A stretch of DNA of 64,000 nucleotides from Antarctobacter albus. Its GTDB lineage: Bacteria; Pseudomonadota; Alphaproteobacteria; Rhodobacterales; Rhodobacteraceae. A program made the position numbers and the translations under genes. A model generated the notes under the pieces. That model was not told the origin of the DNA, searched no databases, and saw only the letters and a list, made by a program, of their open reading frames with translations. The DNA is taken from positions 1 through 64,000 of the forward strand of contig NZ_FMZI01000006.1 in NCBI RefSeq assembly GCF_900101505.1, in the 5' to 3' direction. Of the stretch, positions 44,782-54,336 are shown piece after piece; positions within the stretch are counted from its first letter, which is position 1; every line of letters begins with the position of its first letter.

Positions 44782-45282
44782 TCAGGCGGTGCGGCTCAAC
44801 CGTTCTTCCAGTACCTCGAAGGGCACGCCGGGATCGTCCTTGGCGTTGCGGATCACCAGAGAGGTCTTGACGCTGGCGACGTTGGGCGCGGTCAACAGCT
44901 CTCCGGTCAGGAAACTCTGAAAGGTCGACAGGTCGGGCGCGACGCATTTCAGGATGAAATCCACCTCGCCGTTCAGCATGTGGCATTCGCGCACAAGCGG
45001 CCAGGCGCGGCAGCGTTCCTCGAAGACGCTGAGATCGACCTCGGCCTGGCTTTGCAGGCCGACCATGACAAAGACCTGCACCTCGAAGCCCAGCGCGCGG
45101 CTGTCGACCTCGGCGTGGTAGCCGCGGATATAGCCCTGTTCTTCCAGAACGCGCACACGTCTTAGGCAGGGCGGCGCCGAAATACCCACCCTGCGGGCCA
45201 ATTCGACGTTCGTCATTCGGCCATCCGCTTGCAGTTCTGCCAGAATCTTGCGATCGATCGGATCAAGCCGGTGACCTGCCAT
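44782..45282 (-). CDS. Lrp/AsnC family transcriptional regulator
   Basis: The 166-residue protein has an N-terminal HTH (LDPIDRKILAELQADGRMTN, VELARRVGISAPPCLRRVRV) and a RAM sensor domain (VFVMVGLQSQAEVDLSVFEE). It likely binds an amino acid and regulates nearby genes. It is divergent from trxB, with which it shares a 180-bp intergenic region. Confidence 0.92.
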   Translation of the reverse strand: MAGHRLDPIDRKILAELQADGRMTNVELARRVGISAPPCLRRVRVLEEQGYIRGYHAEVDSRALGFEVQVFVMVGLQSQAEVDLSVFEERCRAWPLVRECHMLNGEVDFILKCVAPDLSTFQSFLTGELLTAPNVASVKTSLVIRNAKDDPGVPFEVLEERLSRTA

Positions 45283-45307
45283 AGTCTCCCCCGTGTATTT
45301 CGCGATT

Positions 45308-46452
<1,145 letters not shown>

Positions 46453-46477
46453 GGCGACATTCTCTGAAGTCCCCGAA

Positions 46478-46510
46478 CGGCCCCGGCATCACGCCGGGGC
46501 CGAATTGTTT
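46478..46510 (+). terminator. Intrinsic terminator of trxB
   Basis: CGGCCCCGGC / GCCGGGGCCG, a perfect 10-bp stem with a 5-base loop, followed by AATTGTTT. It lies 26 bp after the trxB stop. Confidence 0.85.
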
Positions 46511-46575
46511 CCGGGGTTCGGGTTGCACTATCTCCGGATCGGGTTTCTGCTCTCGGCATTACCGTTTCCAAGCCA

Positions 46576-46869
46576 GTGTCCCGTTTCGTTGTGCAAGATC
46601 CGCTTCCAACCTCCCCCGATACCCCTGTCGCCCTGCTGGTCGATGGTGACAATATCAGCGCCGCACATGCCGCGCAGTTGATCCAAATCGCCTCTCGCAA
46701 GGGGCGTGTGACGGTGGCGCGTGTCTACGCCACCACGATGAAGCTGGCCTTGTCTTCGCGTATCGGCACCTTCGTCCTGGCCAAGCGCCCGCATCTCTTC
46801 CAGCTTGATCCAAAGGGACCAGAGGAAATGGTTCGCTTTCTGCCCGAAGGCTTTGACAGCCCGTCCTGA
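46576..46869 (+). pseudogene. NYN-domain protein, N-terminal fragment
   Basis: The first part, VALLVDGDNISAAHAAQLIQ and IASRKGRVTVARVYATTM, is the beginning of a NYN (LabA-like) nuclease domain with its catalytic DGDN. Complete relatives continue for a further 150 or more residues (remaining acidic motifs and OST-HTH), but this frame switches after about 50 residues to unrelated sequence and stops at 97. It is therefore probably a broken gene, perhaps by deletion. GTG 46576 is the apparent start. Confidence 0.55.
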
Positions 46870-46997
46870 CCGGCAACTCTACGGCGTTGCGCAAGAGTCA
46901 CGCCGGCGGAAATCCCCCACGCCCGCGAATTTCGACTTTTCTGCAGGTGCAAACTGTGGGATTCGTTCAGCGATGAACACACTTTGAGTCGCCCGCC

Positions 46998-49079
46998 ATG
47001 TCCGCCTCCAAGGCACAGCTCATTTCGGATGAAGAAGGCCTGCTCTTCCGCCTCCTGCGCCAGCTCGACCTGGCGCCGGACGTGTCGTCGCAGCGTGCCA
47101 TCGCCTCCGCGCTGGGTGTCTCCCTGGGACGGTTGAACGCGCAGCTCCGGGCGGCGGCCGAGGCCGGGTTCATCAAGATCAGCGAACGCGAGGGGCCGGA
47201 CCGGCGCCAGAGGTTCGCCTATGCGCTGACCTCTCGCGGGGCCGCCGAGAAGAACCGGCTCACGGACCGGTTTCTGGCCCGGAAACTCGCGGAATACGAC
47301 GCACTCCACGCCGAACTGACAGGCACCTCCAGCAACCTGGTTCCCATTAAGCACAGGACCGAATTGATGCAGAACAACCTTGCCCCCATCCCCGAGCTGT
47401 ACGTTTCCTACGACAGCGCACAGAAACTGAAGGTCGAAGCAGCCGACCTCGTCAGCCACGACCTGAGCCCGCGCCAGATCTGCGACCTGGAACTGCTGAT
47501 GAACGGCGGCTTCAACCCGCTCAAGGGCTTCCTGGGTGAGGAAGACTATAATGGCGTCGTGGAAAACATGCGCCTGGCCGACGGCACCCTGTGGCCGATG
47601 CCGATCACGCTGGACGTGAAAAAGGACTTTGCCGACAGCATCGAGATCGGCCAGGACATTGCCCTGCGCGACCAGGAAGGCGTGATCCTGGGCACCATGA
47701 CCGTCACCGACAAATACGTGCCGAACAAGTCGAACGAAGCCGAGAAGGTCTTTGGCGCCGACGACCAGGCGCACCCGGCCGTCTACTACCTGCACAACCA
47801 GGCAGGCGAGGTCTACCTGGGCGGTCCCGTGACCGGCATCCAGCAGCCCGTGCACTATGACTTCCGCGCCCGCCGCGACACCCCGAACGAATTGCGCGCC
47901 TACTTCCGCAAGCTGGGCTGGCGCCGCGTCGTGGCCTTCCAGACCCGCAACCCGCTGCACCGCGCGCACCAGGAACTGACCTTCCGCGCCGCCAAGGACG
48001 CGCAGGCCAACCTGCTGATCCACCCCGTCGTGGGCATGACCAAACCGGGCGACGTCGATCACTTCACCCGCGTGCGCTGCTACGAGGCGGTCCTGGACAA
48101 GTACCCGGCATCGACCACCACCATGTCGCTGCTGCCGCTTGCGATGCGCATGGGTGGCCCCCGCGAGGCGGTCTGGCACGGGCTGATCCGCAAGAACTAT
48201 GGCTGTACCCACCTGATCGTCGGCCGCGACCACGCCGGCCCCGGCAAGAACTCCGCCGGCGAGGATTTCTACGGCCCCTACGACGCGCAGGACCTATTCC
48301 GCCAGCACCAGGAAGAGATGGGCATCGAAATGGTCGACTTCAAACACATGGTCTATGTGCAGGAGCGCGCCCAGTACGAGCCCAACGACGAGATCGAGGA
48401 CAAGGACAACGTCACCATCCTCAACATCTCGGGCACCGAACTGCGCCGCCGCCTGCAAGAGGGTCTGGAAATCCCCGAGTGGTTCTCCTTCCCCGAGGTG
48501 GTCGAAGAGCTGCGCAAGACCAAGCCGCCGCGCTCGCAGCAGGGCTTTACCGTCTTCTTCACCGGCCTCAGCGGCTCGGGCAAGTCGACGATCGCCAACG
48601 CGCTGATGGTCAAGCTGATGGAAATGGGCGGTCGCCCGGTGACACTGCTGGACGGCGACGTGGTGCGCAAACACCTGTCGTCGGAACTGGGCTTCTCGAA
48701 AGAGCACCGCGACCTGAACATCAAGCGCATCGGCTATGTCGCGTCGGAAATCACCAAGAACGGCGGCATCGCGATCTGTGCGCCCATCGCGCCCTATACC
48801 GCGACCCGTCGCGCCGTCCGCGAGATGATCGAACAGTACGGCGCCTTTGCCGAGGTCCATGTTGCCACCTCGCTGGAGGAATGCGAACGCCGCGACCGCA
48901 AGGGCCTGTACAAGCTCGCCCGCGAAGGCAAGATCAAGGAATTCACCGGGATCTCCGACCCCTATGAAGTCCCCGAGAATGCCGAACTGGTGGTCGAGAC
49001 CGAAAACGTCGACGTCGACAACTGCGCCCACCAGGTGATCCTCAAGCTGGAAAGCATGGGCCTGATCGCCGCGCAGTAA
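46998..49079 (+). CDS. EPS-associated MarR-type domain fused to ATP sulfurylase/APS kinase
   Basis: The 693-residue frame has no stop between a MarR-like N-terminal part (residues about 10-110, with FRLLRQLDLAPDVSSQRAIA and REGPDRRQRFAYALTSRGAA) and a complete bifunctional enzyme of 570 residues starting at Met 124 (MQNNLAPIPELYVSYD). The enzyme has ATP sulfurylase motifs FQTRNPLHRAHQELTFRA and VGRDHAGPG, then APS kinase P-loop GLSGSGKSTIANAL. It activates sulfate to APS and then PAPS. In relatives the regulator and the enzyme are usually separate neighbouring genes (recollection), so this is either a real fusion or two proteins made from one frame. Confidence 0.85.
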   Translation: MSASKAQLISDEEGLLFRLLRQLDLAPDVSSQRAIASALGVSLGRLNAQLRAAAEAGFIKISEREGPDRRQRFAYALTSRGAAEKNRLTDRFLARKLAEYDALHAELTGTSSNLVPIKHRTELMQNNLAPIPELYVSYDSAQKLKVEAADLVSHDLSPRQICDLELLMNGGFNPLKGFLGEEDYNGVVENMRLADGTLWPMPITLDVKKDFADSIEIGQDIALRDQEGVILGTMTVTDKYVPNKSNEAEKVFGADDQAHPAVYYLHNQAGEVYLGGPVTGIQQPVHYDFRARRDTPNELRAYFRKLGWRRVVAFQTRNPLHRAHQELTFRAAKDAQANLLIHPVVGMTKPGDVDHFTRVRCYEAVLDKYPASTTTMSLLPLAMRMGGPREAVWHGLIRKNYGCTHLIVGRDHAGPGKNSAGEDFYGPYDAQDLFRQHQEEMGIEMVDFKHMVYVQERAQYEPNDEIEDKDNVTILNISGTELRRRLQEGLEIPEWFSFPEVVEELRKTKPPRSQQGFTVFFTGLSGSGKSTIANALMVKLMEMGGRPVTLLDGDVVRKHLSSELGFSKEHRDLNIKRIGYVASEITKNGGIAICAPIAPYTATRRAVREMIEQYGAFAEVHVATSLEECERRDRKGLYKLAREGKIKEFTGISDPYEVPENAELVVETENVDVDNCAHQVILKLESMGLIAAQ
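47355..47369 (+). promoter_or_regulatory. Internal ribosome-binding site and ATG for the sulfurylase/APS kinase
   Basis: AGGA at 47355-47358 followed 8 bp later by ATG at 47367, inside the 46998 frame. It would allow the 570-residue enzyme to be made independently of the MarR-like part. Confidence 0.55.
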
Positions 49080-49102
49080 GGCGCCGCATCCCGAAAGACG
49101 AC

Positions 49103-49133
49103 AAAGCCCGGCGCCAACGCGCCGGGCTTTCTT
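49103..49133 (+). terminator. Intrinsic terminator after the sulfurylase/APS kinase gene
   Basis: AAAGCCCGGCG / CGCCGGGCTTT, an 11-bp perfect stem with a 6-base loop, followed by CTTG. Its complement also ends in A/T, so it may act in both directions, including for the metalloprotease array on the other strand. Confidence 0.85.
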
Positions 49134-49165
49134 GTGTGTGCCGACTGGTCCGCGTGTGCCGGGAC

Positions 49166-50392
49166 CTACCCCCGCACGCTGCCCCGTCCTGCATGCCCCG
49201 GCCGTCCGGCGCCCTTGATCGGGCCGAACCGCATGTCCAGCCCATAGGGTTCCTGCCCGCGGGCGAATTTCACCAGCTTGCCCTGGTCGTGGCGCAGCTC
49301 TTCGAAGAGCTCCTCGAAATCGGCCATCTTCATGCCGTAGACCGTCTCGAAGGCGGGTTCCCAGTCGTCCATCTCGCCGGCCACCCGCCAGAAATCCACC
49401 ATCCGGTCTTCGCCATAGCGCAGGGCCAGCACGGCCACCGCCAGGTTCGAGGCCGAATATTCACCGTCCGAGCGCACCGACTGCTTCTTGCGGATGTAAT
49501 CCAGCGGCACGGCCTCTTCCTCATCCCGGGCCCGCAGCGCGGCCAGCATGGGCACAGAGACCTCGCGGGTGGGACCGCCGCGCGACTTGATCTGCGCAAG
49601 GTAGGCGCTGCCTTCGACCATCCAGAGCGGCCCCATGCGGCGGCGCCCGGTCTCATCATAGGCCACCTTGTCATACAGCATCTCGCGCTGAACATGGTGC
49701 ATGTATTCGTGCAGCATCACGTACTGGTAGCGCCCGCGCCAGATGTCGTAGCTGGCCACGCTGTCCAGGTGTTCGGGCGGCATGCACAGGGCGATCCGGT
49801 TGCGGTAGGCGCTGCCCATCACGCGCTCGACCCCGACACAAAGGTCGTCCGCGGTGTCCCGCGCCGCGCTGACGGACAGATCCGGAATGCCCTCGACCGG
49901 CTCCAGCAGCAACTTTTCCAGGTCGTCGCGCCCAAAGGCCACGATCAGCACCGGCTTGGACGCGGTGGTGATGCCGTATTCCTGTGCGAACATCGCGCGC
50001 GCGTCATCGTAGGACCGCTGGATATAGCCCCGAACCTCTTCCGGGATATTGGGCGCGGTCAGGATCAGGGGCGGTTCCGACGAGGGCATCAGCGCCGCCG
50101 CCTGCGGGGCATATCCGCCGATCTCGCGGCACCAGCCCACCGCCGCGCGTTCCGAGAAATCCGGCAACCCGGCAAAGATCGCCTGCACGTCCTCACCGAC
50201 CAGCCCGCGCATGAATTCTGCCAGCGCCTGCCGCGTCCCCGCGCCGCTGGTACCATCGTTCTCGCCCGGGTCGATCCCCAGTGTCGCCAGCTGCTTTTGC
50301 ACGCAGCTGACATGCCGATCCGAAGCCTCTGCCGCGCCGATACTGGCCGCCAGGCAGAGCGTGAGCGAACACATCAGTTTCTTGATCGCCAT
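49166..50392 (-). CDS. Secreted peptidoglycan-binding/metalloprotease-like protein, array unit A
   Basis: The 408-residue protein has a signal peptide (about 1-23), a PG_binding_1-like domain (HVSCVQKQLATLGIDPGEND with TRQALAEF, residues 27-60), a linker with GWCREIG, and a zinc-protease-like region: HEYMHH at 228-233 and a downstream WMVEGSAYLAQ with Glu260, the layout of gluzincin-type enzymes. It likely cleaves or senses cell-wall-associated substrates outside the cell; no characterised relative is recognised. It is the most 3' of three tandem homologues on this strand, 61 bp after the next. Confidence 0.75.
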   Translation of the reverse strand: MAIKKLMCSLTLCLAASIGAAEASDRHVSCVQKQLATLGIDPGENDGTSGAGTRQALAEFMRGLVGEDVQAIFAGLPDFSERAAVGWCREIGGYAPQAAALMPSSEPPLILTAPNIPEEVRGYIQRSYDDARAMFAQEYGITTASKPVLIVAFGRDDLEKLLLEPVEGIPDLSVSAARDTADDLCVGVERVMGSAYRNRIALCMPPEHLDSVASYDIWRGRYQYVMLHEYMHHVQREMLYDKVAYDETGRRRMGPLWMVEGSAYLAQIKSRGGPTREVSVPMLAALRARDEEEAVPLDYIRKKQSVRSDGEYSASNLAVAVLALRYGEDRMVDFWRVAGEMDDWEPAFETVYGMKMADFEELFEELRHDQGKLVKFARGQEPYGLDMRFGPIKGAGRPGHAGRGSVRG

Positions 50393-50453
50393 GATGCCGG
50401 TCCCTTGATGCTGTCTGGCATCAACTTAGGAAATCCTGTGGCCGGTCAACAAG

Positions 50454-52811
50454 TCAGGGGATTCCTACCTTCCCGACAGCCCGTGCTTCCTCGACTTCTG
50501 CCGGCGGCAGGCCCAGCAAGGCCCTTTCTTCCGGCGTGTAGGGATAGGCCCCCTGCCCCGTCGCATAGGCGCGGGCGGCGGTCTCGTCGCGGCGCAGGGT
50601 TTCAAAGACTCCCTCGAACCCTGTGACCGATTGGCCGTAGACCGTTTCAAAGGCGGACTTCCAGTCACCTTGCGCCGCCACCCTGCGCCAGAACTCCGTC
50701 AATCGCGCCTCTCCATAGCGCGCCGACAACAGCACAACGGCCAGTTCCGAGGTCGCGGAAGCCCCGGCCAATCGGGCCGGAATCCGTGAACGCAGTTGCG
50801 CCAGCGGCATCGCCCCGTCATCGCGCTGCAATTCGGCCAGCGGCAAGGCCCCGCTTTCGGACGGTCGGCCCCGGGCAAGCCCGCGCGCCGTCCCGATTAC
50901 CATCCAGGCCGGCCGTAGGCCCGCCGCCCCGTCGGACGTCAGCGGATCCCGCAGGCCGATTTCGGCCAGCAGGTGATGCGCGTGATCATAGGCGATCCGC
51001 CGGGACAGCGCCTCTGTCGAGGCCGCGCCGCTGATCAGCCGCGCCGTCATCTCCTCCGGCAGGCACAGCACGATCCGCCCGGGCAAAAGATCGGTGGCAA
51101 GCCTGTCGATATCGGCTCCGGCCCCGCAATAGGACCGCGCATGAAGCCCGGCCTCGTTCTCGGACAGGCCCAAAGCGCCGGGATAATCCCGCCGCAGCAT
51201 CTGTGTCAGCGCATCCGCATCCTGCGCGTAGATCAGCACCGGCGCCGTCGCCGCCCGCAAACCGTAGACCCCGGTCGCCGCATCGCGCGCCTCGCCGTAG
51301 AGATCGCGCAGCACCTCGCCCATTGCCTCGGGCACCTCAGCGGCCAGCACGACCTCCGGCGGAGCAGCCGAAGGCAAAAGCTCTGCCGCCTCCGGGGCCA
51401 TCGCCCCGATCTCGCGGCACCAGGCCACGGCCGACCTGGGCGACAGATCCGGCAGCAGGTCGAAGACCGCGCGCCCCGGGCCATCCTGCCGCTGCACAAA
51501 ATCCGCCAGCGCCGCGCGGGTGCGCGGCCCCGGCACCCCGTCCGCCGCGCCCGGCGACAGGCCCAGCGCCGCCAACTGGCGTTGCACACAGACCACCTGC
51601 GCCCGGCGCTGCGCCGCCATGTTCCCCGGGGCGGGCATCGCAGCGGACCCCGCGATCAGCCCGTCGCCATCCAGATCACGGTTCGCCAGGAACTCCTGCG
51701 CGGCATCCGGATCGGCGGTCAGGGTCGGGAAGATGCGCTCGAAATCCTGCATCGCGATGCCAAAGACATCCTCGAAGGCTGTTTCCCAGCGGTCGGTCTC
51801 TCCCAGACGCCGCCAGTAGCTGACCAAGGTCTCTTCGCCGAAACGTTCTGTCAGCAGGTGCACCGCGTAGAAGGAGGTGCTATAGGCGTTGGGCTCGCGC
51901 ACCTCACCCTTGCGGCGGATCCCGTCCAGCGTCAGGCCAGAGCGCGACGCGCCCAGCCGCAGCCATTTGGTGCGCGGCAACGAACTGTCATGAATATCAT
52001 GGATATAACGGTATTCGATCACCTGGGCGCCGCCCTCGGCCATCCAGGCCGGCCCCATCCGGGGCCGCACGCTCTGTCCCCGCCGGACCCATTGCGGCAC
52101 CTTGTCATAAGCCAGTTCGCGCTGAAGATGATGGGTGAATTCATGCGCCATGACCCGGCGCAGCCATACACGAAAATCCTCGAACCTTGCGGTATTCCCG
52201 GCTTCGAACTCTTCGCGCCAGCAAAACACCATGTGGTGACGGTACATCGAGGCGCCGATCCGCGAGCTCTTGCGGCAGTTTCGCTCGGCGGTCCGGCGGA
52301 CCTCCGCCGCGCCCACCTCTTGATGGCTGGCCGCCGCCCGCAGAATCCGGCCCAGGCTGTCCGGATCATTGGCCGCAACCAGTTGCACGCGACTGGCCAG
52401 CGCCACCCCAAAGCGTTCTTCGAAGTACCGCGCAACCTCGTCAAAGGCGATCTGCAGCTCCAGCCGCATCATCGGGTCAAAGCCCTCGGGCGTCCAGATC
52501 TGCGGCCCCTCGCTCGACGGCATCAGCCCCCTTGCCTCGGGGTAGAGACGCGCAATCTCGCGGCACCAGCCCAGCGCCGCCCGTGCCGAAAGGCCGGGCA
52601 AAACCTCCAGCGCCTCGCGGGCCTCCGTTTCGGAAACCAACCGGCCCAGAGCGCCGCGTGTCTGCGGCCCGATGGCGCCGTCCGCCGGGCCCGGATCGAA
52701 ACCAAGGGCATCCAGTTGCCGCTGAACGCACACGACATGCGGATCCTGTGCCACGGCCGGCCCCGCCAAGGCGAACAACCCATAAAAGGCATATAAAATC
52801 AATCTCTTCAA
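50454..52811 (-). CDS. Two-unit peptidoglycan-binding/metalloprotease-like protein, array units B1 and B2
   Basis: The 785-residue protein is an internal duplication. Unit B1 (about 22-385) has the signal peptide, PG-binding domain, GWCREI, HEFTHH (223-228), WMAEGGA with Glu259, and a Ca-loop-like NRDLDGDGLIAG. Unit B2 (about 405-785) repeats the pattern (HVV-like QVVCVQRQLAALGLSPGAAD, AWCREIGAMAPE, PAWMVIGTARG) but the zinc site reads YDHAHH: the first His and the Glu are lost, and the downstream Glu is Ile. Unit B2 must be catalytically dead. Such an active/inactive pairing suggests a regulatory or substrate-holding role. Confidence 0.8.
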   Translation of the reverse strand: MKRLILYAFYGLFALAGPAVAQDPHVVCVQRQLDALGFDPGPADGAIGPQTRGALGRLVSETEAREALEVLPGLSARAALGWCREIARLYPEARGLMPSSEGPQIWTPEGFDPMMRLELQIAFDEVARYFEERFGVALASRVQLVAANDPDSLGRILRAAASHQEVGAAEVRRTAERNCRKSSRIGASMYRHHMVFCWREEFEAGNTARFEDFRVWLRRVMAHEFTHHLQRELAYDKVPQWVRRGQSVRPRMGPAWMAEGGAQVIEYRYIHDIHDSSLPRTKWLRLGASRSGLTLDGIRRKGEVREPNAYSTSFYAVHLLTERFGEETLVSYWRRLGETDRWETAFEDVFGIAMQDFERIFPTLTADPDAAQEFLANRDLDGDGLIAGSAAMPAPGNMAAQRRAQVVCVQRQLAALGLSPGAADGVPGPRTRAALADFVQRQDGPGRAVFDLLPDLSPRSAVAWCREIGAMAPEAAELLPSAAPPEVVLAAEVPEAMGEVLRDLYGEARDAATGVYGLRAATAPVLIYAQDADALTQMLRRDYPGALGLSENEAGLHARSYCGAGADIDRLATDLLPGRIVLCLPEEMTARLISGAASTEALSRRIAYDHAHHLLAEIGLRDPLTSDGAAGLRPAWMVIGTARGLARGRPSESGALPLAELQRDDGAMPLAQLRSRIPARLAGASATSELAVVLLSARYGEARLTEFWRRVAAQGDWKSAFETVYGQSVTGFEGVFETLRRDETAARAYATGQGAYPYTPEERALLGLPPAEVEEARAVGKVGIP

Positions 52812-52883
52812 CTAACCACCACCCTCTGCGCACCCACACCGGACCAAGGATATCGAAATGCCTGCCCCCGGGCCTGTCAAGAA

Positions 52884-54104
52884 TTACCGCCCCAGCTCTG
52901 CCTCTGTCAGCGGACGGTGCGCCAGGATGTGATCGCCGTTCATGTCCCGATCGGCGAGGAACTCTCGCTGGGCCATCTCGTCGTCGCGCAGCGTCGGGTA
53001 AAGCGTTTCAAAGCTTTCCACCGTCATGCCATAGACCTGCTCGAAGGCGGTGTACCAATTGTCGGTCTCACCCACCGCGCGCCAGAAACGGAACAGGGTT
53101 TCCTCGCCAAACCGCTCGACCAGCATCGCCACGGCATAGGCCGAAACGTCATAGGCCTCGACCGTGCGCACCTCTCGCGCCAGCCGGATCTGGCGCGGGG
53201 TCAGCTCCGACCCGGCGGCCTGTGCGCGCATCTGGTGCAGAGCGGGCGCCACCCGGCCGAACTTTTCCTCCATGAAGACCTGCTCGATCACCTGCGCGGT
53301 GCCCTCTACCATCCAGGCCGGCCCCATGCGCGGGCGCACCGCATCCGGGTTGTGCACCCAGCGGGCAACCTTGTCATAGCTGTACTCGCGCTGTGCGTGG
53401 TGGACCACCTCATGCGTCATCGTCACCGACAGGACCATGCGGTACAGCTCTGCCAGCCCCGGCTCCTTCAGGGCCAGGGTGGTGCCGCAAAAGGACAGCC
53501 CGTCGCGCGAAGCGCTGGCGCCCAGCCCGAACTCGGTGTCGCAATCCCGCTTGCCGCGCGCACGGATCGCCGCCCAGCTTTGCAACTTCATCGTCCCGGC
53601 CTGGCCGATCAGGCGATGCCAGGCCTCGACCTCGGTCGCCACGATGATGCTGACCTGGCTGGCCAGTTTCACGCCATACCGCCGCTCAAGAAAATCTTCG
53701 GCCTCTTGGTAGGCCGACAGGACGTGATCGGCGATCTCAGGGTGCACGTCCGGACCGATCAGGATCCTGGGCGGATTGACCGAGGGCATGAGCTTTGCCG
53801 CCTCGGGCTCGGCAAGCCCGATCTCACGGCACCAACCCACGGAGGAGCGGTTGTCGAAAGGCGGCAGGGTTTCAAAGACCGCGCGCGCCCCGGCCTCGCG
53901 CGTGTCCAGCCAGGCACGCAGCGCGCCGCGCGTGCGCGGGCCGCTTTGGCCGTCGATCGGCCCGGGATCGAACCCCAACGCCTGCAACTGTCCTTGCACG
54001 CAGGTCACATGGGCATCGCCCGCCGCCTCTGCGCGCTGCCCGGGCAAGGCAAGGCCCAGCGCCAGAAGCACTGCAAACCTCCATCTGGTCCCCGATCCGG
54101 GCAT
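52884..54104 (-). CDS. Secreted peptidoglycan-binding/metalloprotease-like protein, array unit C
   Basis: The 406-residue protein has a signal peptide (about 1-28), a PG-binding domain (HVTCVQGQLQALGFDPGPID with TRGALRAWL), GWCREIGLAEPEAAKLMPS, a zinc site HEVVHH (231-236), WMVEGTAQVIEQ (Glu267) and a C-terminal DRDMNGDHIL Ca-binding-like loop. It is the promoter-proximal member of the array, 72 bp ahead of the two-unit gene, and divergent from the barrel protein gene at 54337. Confidence 0.78.
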   Translation of the reverse strand: MPGSGTRWRFAVLLALGLALPGQRAEAAGDAHVTCVQGQLQALGFDPGPIDGQSGPRTRGALRAWLDTREAGARAVFETLPPFDNRSSVGWCREIGLAEPEAAKLMPSVNPPRILIGPDVHPEIADHVLSAYQEAEDFLERRYGVKLASQVSIIVATEVEAWHRLIGQAGTMKLQSWAAIRARGKRDCDTEFGLGASASRDGLSFCGTTLALKEPGLAELYRMVLSVTMTHEVVHHAQREYSYDKVARWVHNPDAVRPRMGPAWMVEGTAQVIEQVFMEEKFGRVAPALHQMRAQAAGSELTPRQIRLAREVRTVEAYDVSAYAVAMLVERFGEETLFRFWRAVGETDNWYTAFEQVYGMTVESFETLYPTLRDDEMAQREFLADRDMNGDHILAHRPLTEAELGR

Positions 54105-54336
54105 GGGCTACTCCGATCATCGTGACTGACGTCCGATCAGTGACGCCCAGCGGCAGGCAAGCTGTCAAGGCCAAGGCCCCCGCCACCCGCCTCCCTGCCC
54201 GGACAAGCGCCTGTCGTTGCGGGATTCTTGTCAGGTGACAAAAACGTGACGCCCAGTGGCGTCAGCCGGCCCAACAGGTGAAGCGCCAAAGTTTCCGTGA
54301 TAAACTGTTAAGGATTGACCATGCTACACTGATGCC
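54105..54336. promoter_or_regulatory. Divergent promoter region with repeats
   Basis: This 232-bp gap between the array and the barrel gene holds two copies of GTGACGCCCAG (about 54138 and 54247), the second forming an inverted repeat TGACGCC...GGCGTCA. These could be operators shared by both transcripts. No promoter boxes are clear. Confidence 0.35.

Noticed and set aside
46725-48233. A 502-codon minus-strand frame
   Set aside because: Antisense to the sulfurylase gene; no motifs, biased composition typical of a GC-rich shadow.
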